DNA from: Pseudarthrobacter sp. fls2-241-R2A-127
Lineage (GTDB): Bacteria; Actinomycetota; Actinomycetes; Actinomycetales; Micrococcaceae
Assembly: GCF_030209355.1 (NCBI RefSeq)
Contig: NZ_JARVSF010000021.1
Location: 1-52,566 of the forward strand
DNA length: 52,566 bases
Direction of reading: 5' to 3'
Positions 31,601 to 40,421 of this stretch are shown piece after piece. The notes beneath the pieces were generated by a model that saw only the letters and a program-made list of their open reading frames with translations, had not been told where the DNA came from and did not search any database. The position numbers and the translations under genes were made by a program. The number at the start of each line of letters is the position of its first letter. Positions within the stretch are counted from its first letter, which is position 1.

Positions 31601-32353
31601 ATGGACAACGTGTTCAAAGCGCTCTCCGACCCCACCCGCCGGGACCTGCTCGATGAGCTGTTCCGCGAGGACGGCCAGACCCTGAGTGCGCTTGAGGCGC
31701 GGTTCAGCATGAGCCGGTTCGGGATCGCCAAGCACCTCCGCATCCTGGAGGACGCAGGCCTGGTGGTGAGCCGCCGTCGCGGGCGGGAAAAGCTGCACTT
31801 CCTCAACCCGGTCCCCATCCGCCTGGTCCACGACCGCTGGGTCAGCAAATACGCAGAACCATGGGCCGCTGCCCTCAGCGACCTCAAATCCAGATTGGAA
31901 AGTCCCATGGAAAAGATCTTCGAGATTTACATCAAGACCACGCCGGAACGGCTCTGGGAAGCCATCACCGACAGTGAGATCCGCAGCAAGTACCAGTTCG
32001 GAAACACCTTGGAGTCCGACTGGACTCCAGGCGGCCGCTTCGAAATGGGCAACCCCAAGGCAGGCCAGATCCTTGGCGACGGCGAAAACCTGGAGGTTGA
32101 CCCGCCGCGCCGCTTGGTCCAGACCATGCGCGCGCTGTGGGGCGAGGACGTCAAGGCCGAGGGGACATCCAAAATCACTTGGGAAATCGAACCGGTAGGC
32201 GATTCCTGCCACCTCACCGTTACGCACAGCGACCTGCGCGAGGGTGCCAACGAGCAGCTCTACGGCGGCTGGCCCATGATCCTCTCGGGCCTGAAGACCT
32301 GGCTGGAGACCGGCGAGAAGCTCACCACGCCGGGCTCGCTGATGTACACGTAG
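31601..32353 (+). CDS. ArsR-family regulator fused to an AHSA1/SRPBCC domain
   Basis: A 250-residue fusion. Residues 1-100 are an ArsR winged helix: MDNVFKALSDPTRRDLLDELFREDGQTLSALEARFSMSRFGIAKHLRILEDAGLV with wing RRRGREKLHFLN. The metal-binding CxC of classical ArsR is absent. From about residue 101 an AHSA1-type SRPBCC domain follows: KIFEIYIKTTPERLWEAITDSEIRSKYQFG, WTPGGRFEMG, HSDLREGANEQLYGGWPMILSGLKTWLETGE. The cavity-type domain is a likely ligand sensor in cis. The gene is autonomous, leaderless and probably self-repressed through the palindrome in its promoter. The ligand is unknown. Confidence 0.9.
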   Translation: MDNVFKALSDPTRRDLLDELFREDGQTLSALEARFSMSRFGIAKHLRILEDAGLVVSRRRGREKLHFLNPVPIRLVHDRWVSKYAEPWAAALSDLKSRLESPMEKIFEIYIKTTPERLWEAITDSEIRSKYQFGNTLESDWTPGGRFEMGNPKAGQILGDGENLEVDPPRRLVQTMRALWGEDVKAEGTSKITWEIEPVGDSCHLTVTHSDLREGANEQLYGGWPMILSGLKTWLETGEKLTTPGSLMYT

Positions 32354-32381
32354 GGCCGGGCAGCGCGGCTGCGGCTCCTGG

Positions 32382-32427
32382 CCTTAGACCTGCCGGCGGC
32401 CACGCCCCGCCGCCGGCAGGTCTAAGG
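32382..32427. terminator. 19-bp perfect hairpin overlapping the next promoter
   Basis: CCTTAGACCTGCCGGCGGC (32382-32400) is exactly complementary to 32409-32427 with an eight-base loop. It follows the ArsR-AHSA1 stop by 28 bases, so it is a good terminator. Its right arm contains TAAGGT (32423-32428), a -10 box six bases before the CorC-like ATG. Confidence 0.65.
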
Positions 32428-32434
32428 TCATCTC

Positions 32435-33730
32435 ATGGACAGCGGCACCGTGGTCAACATCGCTCTGGTTCTAAGTTTCGTTCTGCTGGGCGGAGTCTTC
32501 GCGGCAGCGGAAATGGCCCTGGTGTCCTTGCACGAGGGCCAGATCCGCCGCATCGAAAAGTCCGGCGCCTCCGGGGTTCGGACCGCAGCCCTGGCGCGGA
32601 ACCCCAACCGGTTCCTCTCCACGGTCCAAATCGGGGTGACCCTGGCCGGGTTTTTCTCCGCGGCGTACGGCGCCTCGGCGATCGCGCCCGTCGTCGTGCC
32701 CCTCCTGCAAGCCGTTGGACTCGGGGCCGCCGCCGGGCCGGCGTCGTTCGTTGGCATGACACTGCTGGTGGCCTACCTGTCCCTGGTCTTCGGCGAGCTG
32801 GCACCCAAGAGGCTTGCCCTGCAAAACCCCGTCGCCCTGACCAGGATCCTGGCCCCGCCGCTGATCGCCCTTTCGAGGGTCATGCGGCCGGTCATCTGGC
32901 TCCTCTCCGTCTCCACCGACGCGGTGGTACGGCTTGTCGGCGGCGACCCGCATGCCAAGCGGGCAAGCATCACGTCGGAGGAGCTGTGGGACATGGTGGC
33001 GGAAAGCGAGGCCCTGGAGGAAAGCAACCGCCACATCCTGGCCGACGTATTCGGTGCCGGGGACCGGACGCTGCAGGAGGTCATGCGGCCCCGTACGGAA
33101 GTGACCTTCATCAACGGGACAACAACCATCGGGGCCGCCCGCGAGATGCTTAGGGACGGCCCCTATTCCCGGTTTCCCGTTATTGGCAGGACCCCCGACG
33201 ACGTCCTGGGCTTCGTCCATATCCGAGACCTGATGCCCCGGGACGAGGTTCAGGACCTGGCGCCGGTACAAGACATTGCCCGGACCATCCTGGCCATGCC
33301 CGGAACCAACAGGGTCCTGCCGGCGCTGTCCCGGATGCGCAAGACCAACCAGCACATTGTCCTGGTGGTGGACGAATACGGCGGCACGGACGGCGTGGTC
33401 ACGCTCGAAGACCTGGTGGAAGAACTCGTGGGCGAAATCTACGACGAGTACGACACCGGCGCCGAGCACGAAGACCGCGTCACCGTGGCCAACGGAAGCA
33501 TCGTGGTCGACGGCGGCCTGATCCTGCAAGAGTTCAGGGCAGCCTCCGGAATCGCCCTGCCGGAGGGCCATTACGAAACGGTGGCGGGCTTCATGATGGA
33601 CCGGTTGGGGCGGCTCCCTTCTGCCGGAGACAAGGTCCAGGTTCCTGGCTATCTCCTGACGGTCCTCAGCATGGACAGGCTGCGGATCGCCCGCATCCGG
33701 GTCACTCCTGTTGCCGGGCAGTCCGGCTGA
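32435..33730 (+). CDS. CNNM/CorC (HlyC-like) membrane protein with CBS pair
   Basis: A 431-residue protein in the order DUF21 (CNNM) membrane domain, CBS pair, CorC_HlyC domain. The DUF21 part has AAEMALVSLHEGQIRRIEKSG, ALARNPNRFLSTVQIGVTLAGFFSAAYG and YLSLVFGELAPKRLALQNP. The CBS part includes TLQEVMRPRTEVTFINGT, YSRFPVIGRTPDDVLGFVHIRDL and HIVLVVDEYGGTDGVVTLEDLVEELVGEI. The C-terminal domain ends the protein. Family members transport Mg2+ or other divalent cations. The start ATG 32435 is probably leaderless (-10 TAAGGT six bases upstream, inside the preceding hairpin). Nothing else seems co-transcribed. Confidence 0.92.
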   Translation: MDSGTVVNIALVLSFVLLGGVFAAAEMALVSLHEGQIRRIEKSGASGVRTAALARNPNRFLSTVQIGVTLAGFFSAAYGASAIAPVVVPLLQAVGLGAAAGPASFVGMTLLVAYLSLVFGELAPKRLALQNPVALTRILAPPLIALSRVMRPVIWLLSVSTDAVVRLVGGDPHAKRASITSEELWDMVAESEALEESNRHILADVFGAGDRTLQEVMRPRTEVTFINGTTTIGAAREMLRDGPYSRFPVIGRTPDDVLGFVHIRDLMPRDEVQDLAPVQDIARTILAMPGTNRVLPALSRMRKTNQHIVLVVDEYGGTDGVVTLEDLVEELVGEIYDEYDTGAEHEDRVTVANGSIVVDGGLILQEFRAASGIALPEGHYETVAGFMMDRLGRLPSAGDKVQVPGYLLTVLSMDRLRIARIRVTPVAGQSG

Positions 33731-33934
33731 GGGCTGGAAAGTACGACGACGGGACGCGCATTCCGCCGCAAGGCTCCGTTTACGAACCGCGTCGCCGTCT
33801 TCATCCTCCTCCGTCCTCCCGTCAGGGACCTATGGCACTGGAGGCAGCACCGCCCGGCGGCGACAGTTAAGGGGCGGCTGGCCGAAGGGGCCAGGAGGGG
33901 CTGGGGGCTGTTTCCGCTGCACGAATCGGGGCAC

Positions 33935-33948
33935 GGGGCACGTGCCCC
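33935..33948. promoter_or_regulatory. 14-bp palindrome upstream of a secreted-protein gene
   Basis: GGGGCACGTGCCCC is perfectly palindromic and lies 24 bases before the ATG at 33973. Operator or hairpin cannot be decided. Nothing else was recognised in 33731-33972. Confidence 0.4.
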
Positions 33949-33972
33949 CTTACCCCGGCAGGACACATCGCA

Positions 33973-34413
33973 ATGCTCATTAAACGCACGGCCCTCATCG
34001 GCACCGCCCTGGCCTTCGGCGCTGCGCTGTTCGCGGCCCCCGCACAGGCCGCCGGCAGCAACGGCGCAGACGTTACCAAGTTCAACGAGTGCCAGATTGG
34101 CCACTATTACACCGTATGCCGTACCGGCACGGCAGTCAGCCACCAGGTTTCGACACCCAGCGGTATTCAGTCCACCTCGAGCTCGAGCAACTATGTCGAT
34201 ACGCTGACCGTCACCTACGGGGGAACGCTCCTGAACACCATTCACACCCAAACGCACTCGCACATCCTGGTCCGCGACGGGCAGGTTGTGGAATCGGGCC
34301 AGCACTACCTGGAGCAAACCACGGACACAACCCGGCAGTGCTGGGAACGGGAGGACACCCACCGGACCGCGACCAAAGTCCAGTACGACCGGGAAGCGCA
34401 CTACTGCCCGTAA
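33973..34413 (+). CDS. Secreted hypothetical protein
   Basis: A 146-residue protein with a Sec signal peptide: basic MLIKRT, hydrophobic ALIGTALAFGAALFA, and a cleavage site after APAQA. The mature part (about 120 residues) has four or five cysteines (ECQIGHYYTVC, RQCWERED, AHYC) that may form disulfides, and Thr/Ser-rich strands. No family was recognised. AGGA lies nine bases before ATG 33973. It probably acts outside the cell or at the wall. Confidence 0.75.
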   Translation: MLIKRTALIGTALAFGAALFAAPAQAAGSNGADVTKFNECQIGHYYTVCRTGTAVSHQVSTPSGIQSTSSSSNYVDTLTVTYGGTLLNTIHTQTHSHILVRDGQVVESGQHYLEQTTDTTRQCWEREDTHRTATKVQYDREAHYCP

Positions 34414-34479
34414 GCGGCCAGCCCGGCACGCTTCCCCGTGCCCGTCCCAGGGGGCCCGTCCCCTCCCTGAAGGGTCTGG

Positions 34480-35841
34480 CTATGCCTTCGGCTGCCGCCA
34501 GAAAACCGAAATCCCAAACGTCACCGCGCAGAGCACCAGCATGGCGACCACCATGCGCATCCAGCTTTCCTGGTGCACGCCGCCGGACGCGAACACGCCG
34601 ATCATCACCGTGGCAGTGATCGCGCCCACGTAGCGGCACGTCTGGTAGATCCCCGCAGCGACACCGCGGTCCTGCGGCCGGGTGGAGAGGAACATGCCCT
34701 GGTTGGAGGCGATGCTGACCGTCCCGTAGGGAATCCCCATCAGCGCAGTCAGCACCAACACCAGGGGAATGGCCAGTGTTCCTGTCAGCAGCCACATCAG
34801 TGCCGCCACAAGCGTCAGGAGGACGACGCCGGCGAGCAGCACCCGGCGCACACCGAACCTTCCCATCGCGGAAACTGCCCACGGGGTGGCCACCACGGAC
34901 ATCCCGGCAAGGGGCAGCATCAGCAGGCCCACGACGCCGGGATCATAGCCGCCCGCCTCCTGCAGGAGCTGCGGCAGGCCGAAAAAAACGAAGTAGTAGA
35001 CGCTGCTGAACACCGCGAACGCCAGGTACACCAGCATGAGGGGCCTGTTGCGGCCCAGTAGCCGCAGGTCCAAGAACGGCTTGGCGAACCGCAACTCCCG
35101 CCAGGCGAAGAGCGCTGCCACAGCGGTACCGGCGGCCAGCATCCACCAGCGGTAGTCCGGCGCCACGTTCAGCGCGGCCATCATGACCAACAACAGGGCT
35201 GCGATAAACCCGGCAATGCCCGGAACATCCGAGTCCTTCACCAGCTGCGCCACGCTGCCGCGCTCCCGGACCTGGTCTGCGGGTGCGGCCTGTCGCACTA
35301 TCAGCAGCGCTACCAACGCCAGTGGAACATTGATCAGGAACAGCGACTGCCATCCCACGAAGCCCACCAGTAAACCCCCGACGACGGGACCCACGGCAGC
35401 AGCCGACGTGTTCGCCATTTGGAGCCGGCCCAGCGGCCGGGCCGGGTCCACCTTGGCCCGGTGCGCAATCGCGCCCACCATCACCACAGCACTGGGATAC
35501 GCCGTGGCGGTGCCCAGTGCCATGACCGCCCGGGCCACGCAGAGCAGGGCAAAATTGGGGGCCAGCGGCGCCAAGGCGCAGGTCAGGGCAACGAGCCCCA
35601 TGCCAAGCATGAACATCCTTCGTGGCCCAAACCGGTCCGCGAGCCTTCCCATCACGGGCTGGCCGGCCGCAGAGGCGAGGTAGAAGGACGTAACCACCCA
35701 GGTGACGGCAGCGACGTCGAGCCCAAAATCGGCACGCAGCACCACCAGGGCCACGGCGATCATGGAGGAGTTCAGCGGGTTCAGTGCCGTGCCCAGGCTG
35801 AGGCCTGCGACGGCCAAGGCAGTCCGTGGGTTGTTGCTCAC
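34480..35841 (-). CDS. MFS drug-resistance transporter (DHA2, EmrB/QacA-like)
   Basis: A 453-residue transporter with about fourteen helices. NPLNSSMIAVALVVLRADFGLDVAAVTWVVTSFYLASAAGQPVMGRLADRFGPRRMF is the classic helix 1-3 segment with motif A. NTSAAAVGPVVGGLLVGFVGWQSLFLINVPLA is motif C, marking drug:H+ antiporters. The start is set at GTG 35841, six bases after a CAGACT -10-like box. The GTG at 35859 would add six residues. It lies 68 bases downstream of the beta-lactamase-fold gene on the same strand, which is suggestive of a resistance unit. Confidence 0.88.
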   Translation of the reverse strand: MSNNPRTALAVAGLSLGTALNPLNSSMIAVALVVLRADFGLDVAAVTWVVTSFYLASAAGQPVMGRLADRFGPRRMFMLGMGLVALTCALAPLAPNFALLCVARAVMALGTATAYPSAVVMVGAIAHRAKVDPARPLGRLQMANTSAAAVGPVVGGLLVGFVGWQSLFLINVPLALVALLIVRQAAPADQVRERGSVAQLVKDSDVPGIAGFIAALLLVMMAALNVAPDYRWWMLAAGTAVAALFAWRELRFAKPFLDLRLLGRNRPLMLVYLAFAVFSSVYYFVFFGLPQLLQEAGGYDPGVVGLLMLPLAGMSVVATPWAVSAMGRFGVRRVLLAGVVLLTLVAALMWLLTGTLAIPLVLVLTALMGIPYGTVSIASNQGMFLSTRPQDRGVAAGIYQTCRYVGAITATVMIGVFASGGVHQESWMRMVVAMLVLCAVTFGISVFWRQPKA

Positions 35842-35909
35842 GGTAACAGTCTGGCCCACAGCGCTCCCGCAGGGCGAGTCGGCGGACCGCTGCGCGGGCG
35901 TGGCGTTGG

Positions 35910-36845
35910 CTACCTGCCCGCCACTCCGACCGGGAAGAGTGCATCCTCAACGGCCCGGGTCAGGTTCCTGATCACCTCGGCCTGGCCGTCATCCGCCACG
36001 CCTGCAGGGTTTTCCGTGTAGATCACCAGCGCGAAGGTCGAGCCGCGGTAGCTCAGCAGCGCGGCGTCGTGCAGTTCGCCGGAGAGCTCACCGTATTTGT
36101 GGTGGACGTCGATTCCCGCCCTGGAGCCGGCGGGAATGAGGTCTTCGTTGTTTGTGTCCTGCATATAGCTGAGCAGTTGGGCGGTGTTGTCGGCGTTGAG
36201 CAGCTCCCCCGCGTACAGCTTCTTCAGGATCAGGGCCATATCCGAAGCGGTCAGCAGGTTCTTCTCGGGGTCGTAGGTAACGCCTATGGAGGTCGCATAG
36301 GCAATCAGCTGGGGGTAGCCGACGGCGTCCATCAGAAGCTGCCAGGAGTCGTTGTTGCTGTCATTGACCATGGCTTTGAGCTGGAAGGCGGCGTCGTAGT
36401 CGCCCATGGGCTCATCCAGGGTGGCTTCACCCTTTTCCACCAGGTGATAGTAGGCGGCAGCGGTCAGGACCTTCGCCGTGCTGGCCGCCGTAAAGGCGTC
36501 CGCGTCGCCGAAGGTGCGTTCCGCGCCGCCGGACACATCCGCGAGCGCAAGGCCGATCCGGTACTGGTCCGCCTCGCTGAGGATGGTGTCCACGCTGTCC
36601 TGCAGGGACTCCGGGGCTGCCGCCACAGGAGCCGGCGGCGCTACGGGCTGGGTGGGGGCGACCGAACCGGTCGGCGGCTCGGACCGGGCCACGGCCAGCG
36701 CGATGGTCCCGGCGATGACCAGCACCACGGCAAGGGCAAGGATGACCAGCCTCCGGATGTCCCGGCTCCTGCCCTGGACCGGCCTGCTGGGCTTTGGCGG
36801 CGGAGCGGCACGGCCTGGTGGGGGCACCTGGGGGTGCTCGGACAT
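35910..36845 (-). CDS. Membrane-anchored beta-lactamase-fold serine hydrolase
   Basis: A 311-residue protein with a cytoplasmic N-terminus rich in Pro/Lys/Arg and one membrane helix (LVILALAVVLVIAGTIALAVA). After a Pro/Ala linker comes a class A beta-lactamase-like domain. Catalytic motifs are SxxK as S122-T-A-K125, S-N-N at 163-165 in the SDN position, and K250-Y-G for KTG. The substitutions, and no clear omega-loop Glu, suggest a D,D-peptidase-like or degenerate enzyme rather than a strong beta-lactamase. ATG 36845 begins the transcript; a hairpin at 36884-36910 separates it from the GNAT gene. Confidence 0.85.
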   Translation of the reverse strand: MSEHPQVPPPGRAAPPPKPSRPVQGRSRDIRRLVILALAVVLVIAGTIALAVARSEPPTGSVAPTQPVAPPAPVAAAPESLQDSVDTILSEADQYRIGLALADVSGGAERTFGDADAFTAASTAKVLTAAAYYHLVEKGEATLDEPMGDYDAAFQLKAMVNDSNNDSWQLLMDAVGYPQLIAYATSIGVTYDPEKNLLTASDMALILKKLYAGELLNADNTAQLLSYMQDTNNEDLIPAGSRAGIDVHHKYGELSGELHDAALLSYRGSTFALVIYTENPAGVADDGQAEVIRNLTRAVEDALFPVGVAGR

Positions 36846-36883
36846 ACAAGGGCTCCTGTCCCGCCTCGGTAATCACAAACAAC

Positions 36884-36910
36884 GTCAGCGCGGCGTTGAG
36901 CCGCGCTGAC
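36884..36910 (-). terminator. Terminator of the GNAT transcript
   Basis: GTCAGCGCGGC (36884-36894) pairs exactly with 36900-36910. Read on the minus strand it is followed by GTTGTTTGTG, a weak T-rich tail, between the GNAT stop and the hydrolase start. Confidence 0.65.
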
Positions 36911-37001
36911 AGATGCGATTAAAGCACCGGAATTTGGGAGCTTCCTGAAGACTTGCGGTGTGTCCCACGCTGCCTCAACCAGGCGTGTGCGGGAGCCGTG
37001 G

Positions 37002-37355
37002 CTAGGCGCGGGCCCTGGACGCGAGCGCGGTCTCGAGGAATTCCAGGTGCGCGGGAGCCACGGCCACCACGCTGTCCGAGTACTCCGGGTGCTTGGCCAC
37101 GAACTTCTTGATGAACGGGCACACCGGGACTATGCCCGTCCCGGCCTGCACCGTCGCGTCCAGGGCAACCGCGGCGAGCTTCCCGGCCAGGCCCTGCCCG
37201 CCGTATTCCTCGTTGATCACCGTGTGGTAGAAAATCCGCTGTGGTGACGCCCCGCCGTCGTAATCCTGGTAGGCGGCTTTGCCGATCACGTTCCCGCGGT
37301 CCAGGATCTCGAAGCGGCTGCGCTCGGGGTTGTGGCGGACGGTGATGTCACTCAA
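37002..37355 (-). CDS. GNAT-family N-acetyltransferase (YidJ-like)
   Basis: A 117-residue compact GNAT. It starts with strands TVRHNPERSRFEILDRGNVIGKAAYQDYDG, has the acetyl-CoA loop EYGGQGLAGKLAAVALDATVQAG and the final GIVPVCPFIKKFVAKHPEYSD, matching the YidJ/GNAT_2 group. TTG 37355 is a well-supported start, with AAGGAG six bases upstream. It lies 111 bases downstream of fdhA with a hairpin (CTGCCCG...CGGGCAG) in between, so it is probably separate. The substrate is unknown. Confidence 0.85.
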   Translation of the reverse strand: MSDITVRHNPERSRFEILDRGNVIGKAAYQDYDGGASPQRIFYHTVINEEYGGQGLAGKLAAVALDATVQAGTGIVPVCPFIKKFVAKHPEYSDSVVAVAPAHLEFLETALASRARA

Positions 37356-37466
37356 GGGAAACTCCTTCGTTGCGGTCTTGCTGCCCGTGCAAAGCCTAAC
37401 CCGGCCCGGGCAGCACTTATTTCCGCGTGGGAAGAGTCCCCGGCGGCATCCCCGCCCGCCCCCGGA

Positions 37467-38678
37467 TCAGCTCAAGTAGCCGTTCGGATTCAGGACGTAC
37501 TTGGTGGCTGCGCCGGCGTCGAACTCCGCATAGCCCTTGGGAGCGTCTTCCAGCGGGATGGCTTTGGCGTTGACGTTCTTGGCGATGTGCACCCGGTCAT
37601 TCAGGATGGCCATCATCAGCTGCCGGTTGTATTTCATGACCGGGCACTGGCCCGTGGTGAAGCTCAGCGACTTGGCCCAGCCGGTGCCAAGGCTCAGCGA
37701 CAGGGCACCCTTCTTGGCGGCGTCGTCCACTCCGCCCGGATCACCGGTGACGTACAGGCCGGGGATACCCAGGGCCCCGCCGGCCGCCGTGAGCTCCATC
37801 AGCGAGTTCAGGACCGTCGCCGGCGCCTCCTGGGCGTCGTGGCCATGACCCTTCGCTTCGAAGCCGACAGCGTCCACACCGCAGTCCACCTCGGGGACGC
37901 CAAGGATTTGTTCAATCTGGTCCTTCGGATCGCCCTTGGACAGGTCCACCGTCTCGCAGCCGAAGCTGCGCGCCTGGGCGAGCCTGCCCTCGTTCATGTC
38001 CCCCACAATCACGACGGCGGCACCCAGCAGGTGTGCGCTGGTGGCCGCAGCGAGGCCCACGGGACCGGCCCCGGCGACGTAGACGGTGGATCCGACTCCG
38101 ACTCCGGCCGTAACCGCGCCGTGGAATCCGGTGGGGAAGATGTCCGAGAGCATGGCCAGGTCCAGGATCTTCTCCATGGCCTTGTCCTTGTCCGGAAACT
38201 TCAACAGGTTCCAGTCGGCGTACGGGACCAGCACGTAGTTGGCCTGGCCGCCGACCCAGCCGCCCATGTCCACGTAGCCGTAGGCGCTGCCGGGACGGTC
38301 CGGGTTCACGTTCAGGCAGATGCCGGTCTTGCGTTCCTTGCAGTTCCGGCAGCGGCCGCAGGCGATGTTGAACGGCACCGAGCAGAGGTCGCCCACCTTG
38401 ATGAATTCGACGTCGCGGCCCACCTCCACCACTTCCCCGGTGATCTCGTGGCCCAGGACCAGGTTCGGCGGAGCCGTGGTGCGGCCGCGGACCATGTGCT
38501 GGTCCGAACCACAAATATTGGTGGCCACCGTCTTGAGGATGACCCCATGGTGGACCGGGCGCCCCACGTTCGCGGGGTTGACCCCCGGCCCGTCCTTGAG
38601 TTCGAACGTGGGGTAGTCAATATCAATTACTTCGACCTTGCCGGCTTCCTTGTAGGCAACGGCTTTGTTCCCTGTCAT
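37467..38678 (-). CDS. fdhA: Glutathione-independent formaldehyde dehydrogenase (zinc ADH family)
   Basis: A 403-residue medium-chain zinc dehydrogenase of the Pseudomonas-type formaldehyde dehydrogenase/dismutase group. Catalytic zinc ligands are Cys56 (TNICGSDQHM) and His77 (LVLGHEITGEV). The structural zinc knuckle is C107-x2-C110-x2-C113-x7-C121 (ACGRCRNCKERKTGIC). The NAD site is VYVAGAGPVGLAAATSAHLLGA, and PGSAYGYVDMGGWVGGQANYVLVPYAD is characteristic of FDH. It oxidises formaldehyde to formate with NAD without a thiol cofactor, or dismutates aldehydes. A structured leader lies upstream (38748-38818). The FdhF-like gene at 40422 could take formate further. Confidence 0.9.
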   Translation of the reverse strand: MTGNKAVAYKEAGKVEVIDIDYPTFELKDGPGVNPANVGRPVHHGVILKTVATNICGSDQHMVRGRTTAPPNLVLGHEITGEVVEVGRDVEFIKVGDLCSVPFNIACGRCRNCKERKTGICLNVNPDRPGSAYGYVDMGGWVGGQANYVLVPYADWNLLKFPDKDKAMEKILDLAMLSDIFPTGFHGAVTAGVGVGSTVYVAGAGPVGLAAATSAHLLGAAVVIVGDMNEGRLAQARSFGCETVDLSKGDPKDQIEQILGVPEVDCGVDAVGFEAKGHGHDAQEAPATVLNSLMELTAAGGALGIPGLYVTGDPGGVDDAAKKGALSLSLGTGWAKSLSFTTGQCPVMKYNRQLMMAILNDRVHIAKNVNAKAIPLEDAPKGYAEFDAGAATKYVLNPNGYLS

Positions 38679-38747
38679 CTATCGCTCCTGTAGTCAGGTC
38701 CGTCCGGTGGGACGGCAGTGATCTGGGTAGGTTGAGAAACCCCGGAT

Positions 38748-38818
38748 GCGGGACCCGCCCTGCTCCACTGGCGTTTCCTGATGAAGATCAGGTACAGGTT
38801 CCCGGCTTGGGGGTCCGC
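38748..38818 (-). promoter_or_regulatory. Candidate structured RNA leader of fdhA
   Basis: The minus strand has a -10 box TAGACT at 38820-38825, then a closing helix GCGGACC (38812-38818) with GGTCCCGC (one bulge, 38748-38755). Inside are three helices: CCC/GGG, CCTGAT/ATCAGG with a CTTC tetraloop (38777-38792), and CGCC/GGCG, forming a four-way junction. It matches no riboswitch class recognised here, and it lacks the T-arm sequence of a tRNA. The rest of 38679-38997 holds only a -10 TATAGT (38913-38918) for the reductase gene. Confidence 0.35.
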
Positions 38819-38997
38819 CCAGTCTAGGCAGGCACCAGGGAGCGGTCTAGGGGTAGGAGCCCCACGTTTATCAGGGCAAATGTTTATCGAGGCATCCCCA
38901 AGGGGAAGCGCCTATAGTGGCGTACGCTGCACCCACCGGCTTCCGCGCACTCAGGCGGACCGGTCCCCAGGCAAGTTCTACCGTTGAGGAGAACGGC

Positions 38998-39972
<975 letters not shown>

Positions 39973-40000
39973 GACATCCGGTGTCTGCAAAGGAGAAACC

Positions 40001-40330
40001 ATGACAGTCAACGACGACGAAGCCCAGGTGCTGGACCAATGGACCCAGCGGCTGGCTCAGGCACTGCAGATCCTTGACCTGGACGTGGACCAGGAACCGC
40101 TGCTGGACCTTGCCCGCAAGTCTGCCGACAACGTGATCCATGCGGCCGCTCCCATCACCACGTTCCTGGTGGGGTACGCGGCCGCGCTGGACGCAGGGAC
40201 GGGCAGCGCCGGGAGCCGGGAGGCTGCCTCGGCGGCCGTGGCCAAGGCGGCAAGGGTCGCCCTGGGGCTGGTGGACGACGGCGCGCACGGCGGCCCCGCC
40301 AAGCGCGGCTGGGCGGACACGGGCCAGTAG
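40001..40330 (+). CDS. DUF6457 protein (molybdenum-cofactor associated)
   Basis: A 109-residue helical protein similar to the DUF6457 module, often fused to or beside molybdenum-cofactor guanylyltransferase MobA in Actinobacteria. LDLARKSADNVIHAAAPITTFLVGYAAALDAG is the key segment. GGAG is upstream of ATG 40001. It converges with the FdhF-like Mo oxidoreductase, whose bis-MGD cofactor would need MobA. That link is contextual only. Confidence 0.7.
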   Translation: MTVNDDEAQVLDQWTQRLAQALQILDLDVDQEPLLDLARKSADNVIHAAAPITTFLVGYAAALDAGTGSAGSREAASAAVAKAARVALGLVDDGAHGGPAKRGWADTGQ

Positions 40331-40349
40331 CCAGCGAATCCCCGCCCTA

Positions 40350-40388
40350 TGGACAACTCCCCCGTCGCCTGACGCGGGGAGTTGTCCA
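40350..40388. terminator. Strong bidirectional terminator hairpin
   Basis: TGGACAACTCCCC (40350-40362) pairs with GGGGAGTTGTCCA (40376-40388), extended inward by CGTC/GACG with one bulged base. It is placed between converging genes. Confidence 0.8.
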
Positions 40389-40421
40389 CAAAGCGGGGTA
40401 CAGCCGAGGCGCAACCACCGG

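Noticed and set aside
37332..38693. 453-codon plus-strand open frame opposite fdhA
   Set aside because: Antisense to a zinc dehydrogenase with complete catalytic motifs.
38748..38818. Possible tRNA in the fdhA leader
   Set aside because: Cloverleaf-like pairing exists, but the acceptor helix is bulged, the T-arm GTTCRA sequence and CCA end are missing, and the central hairpin loop has only four bases.
38766..38830. ZTP or TPP riboswitch suggested by ACTGGCG and ACCTGATC
   Set aside because: Only isolated short matches; the remaining conserved segments and spacing are absent.
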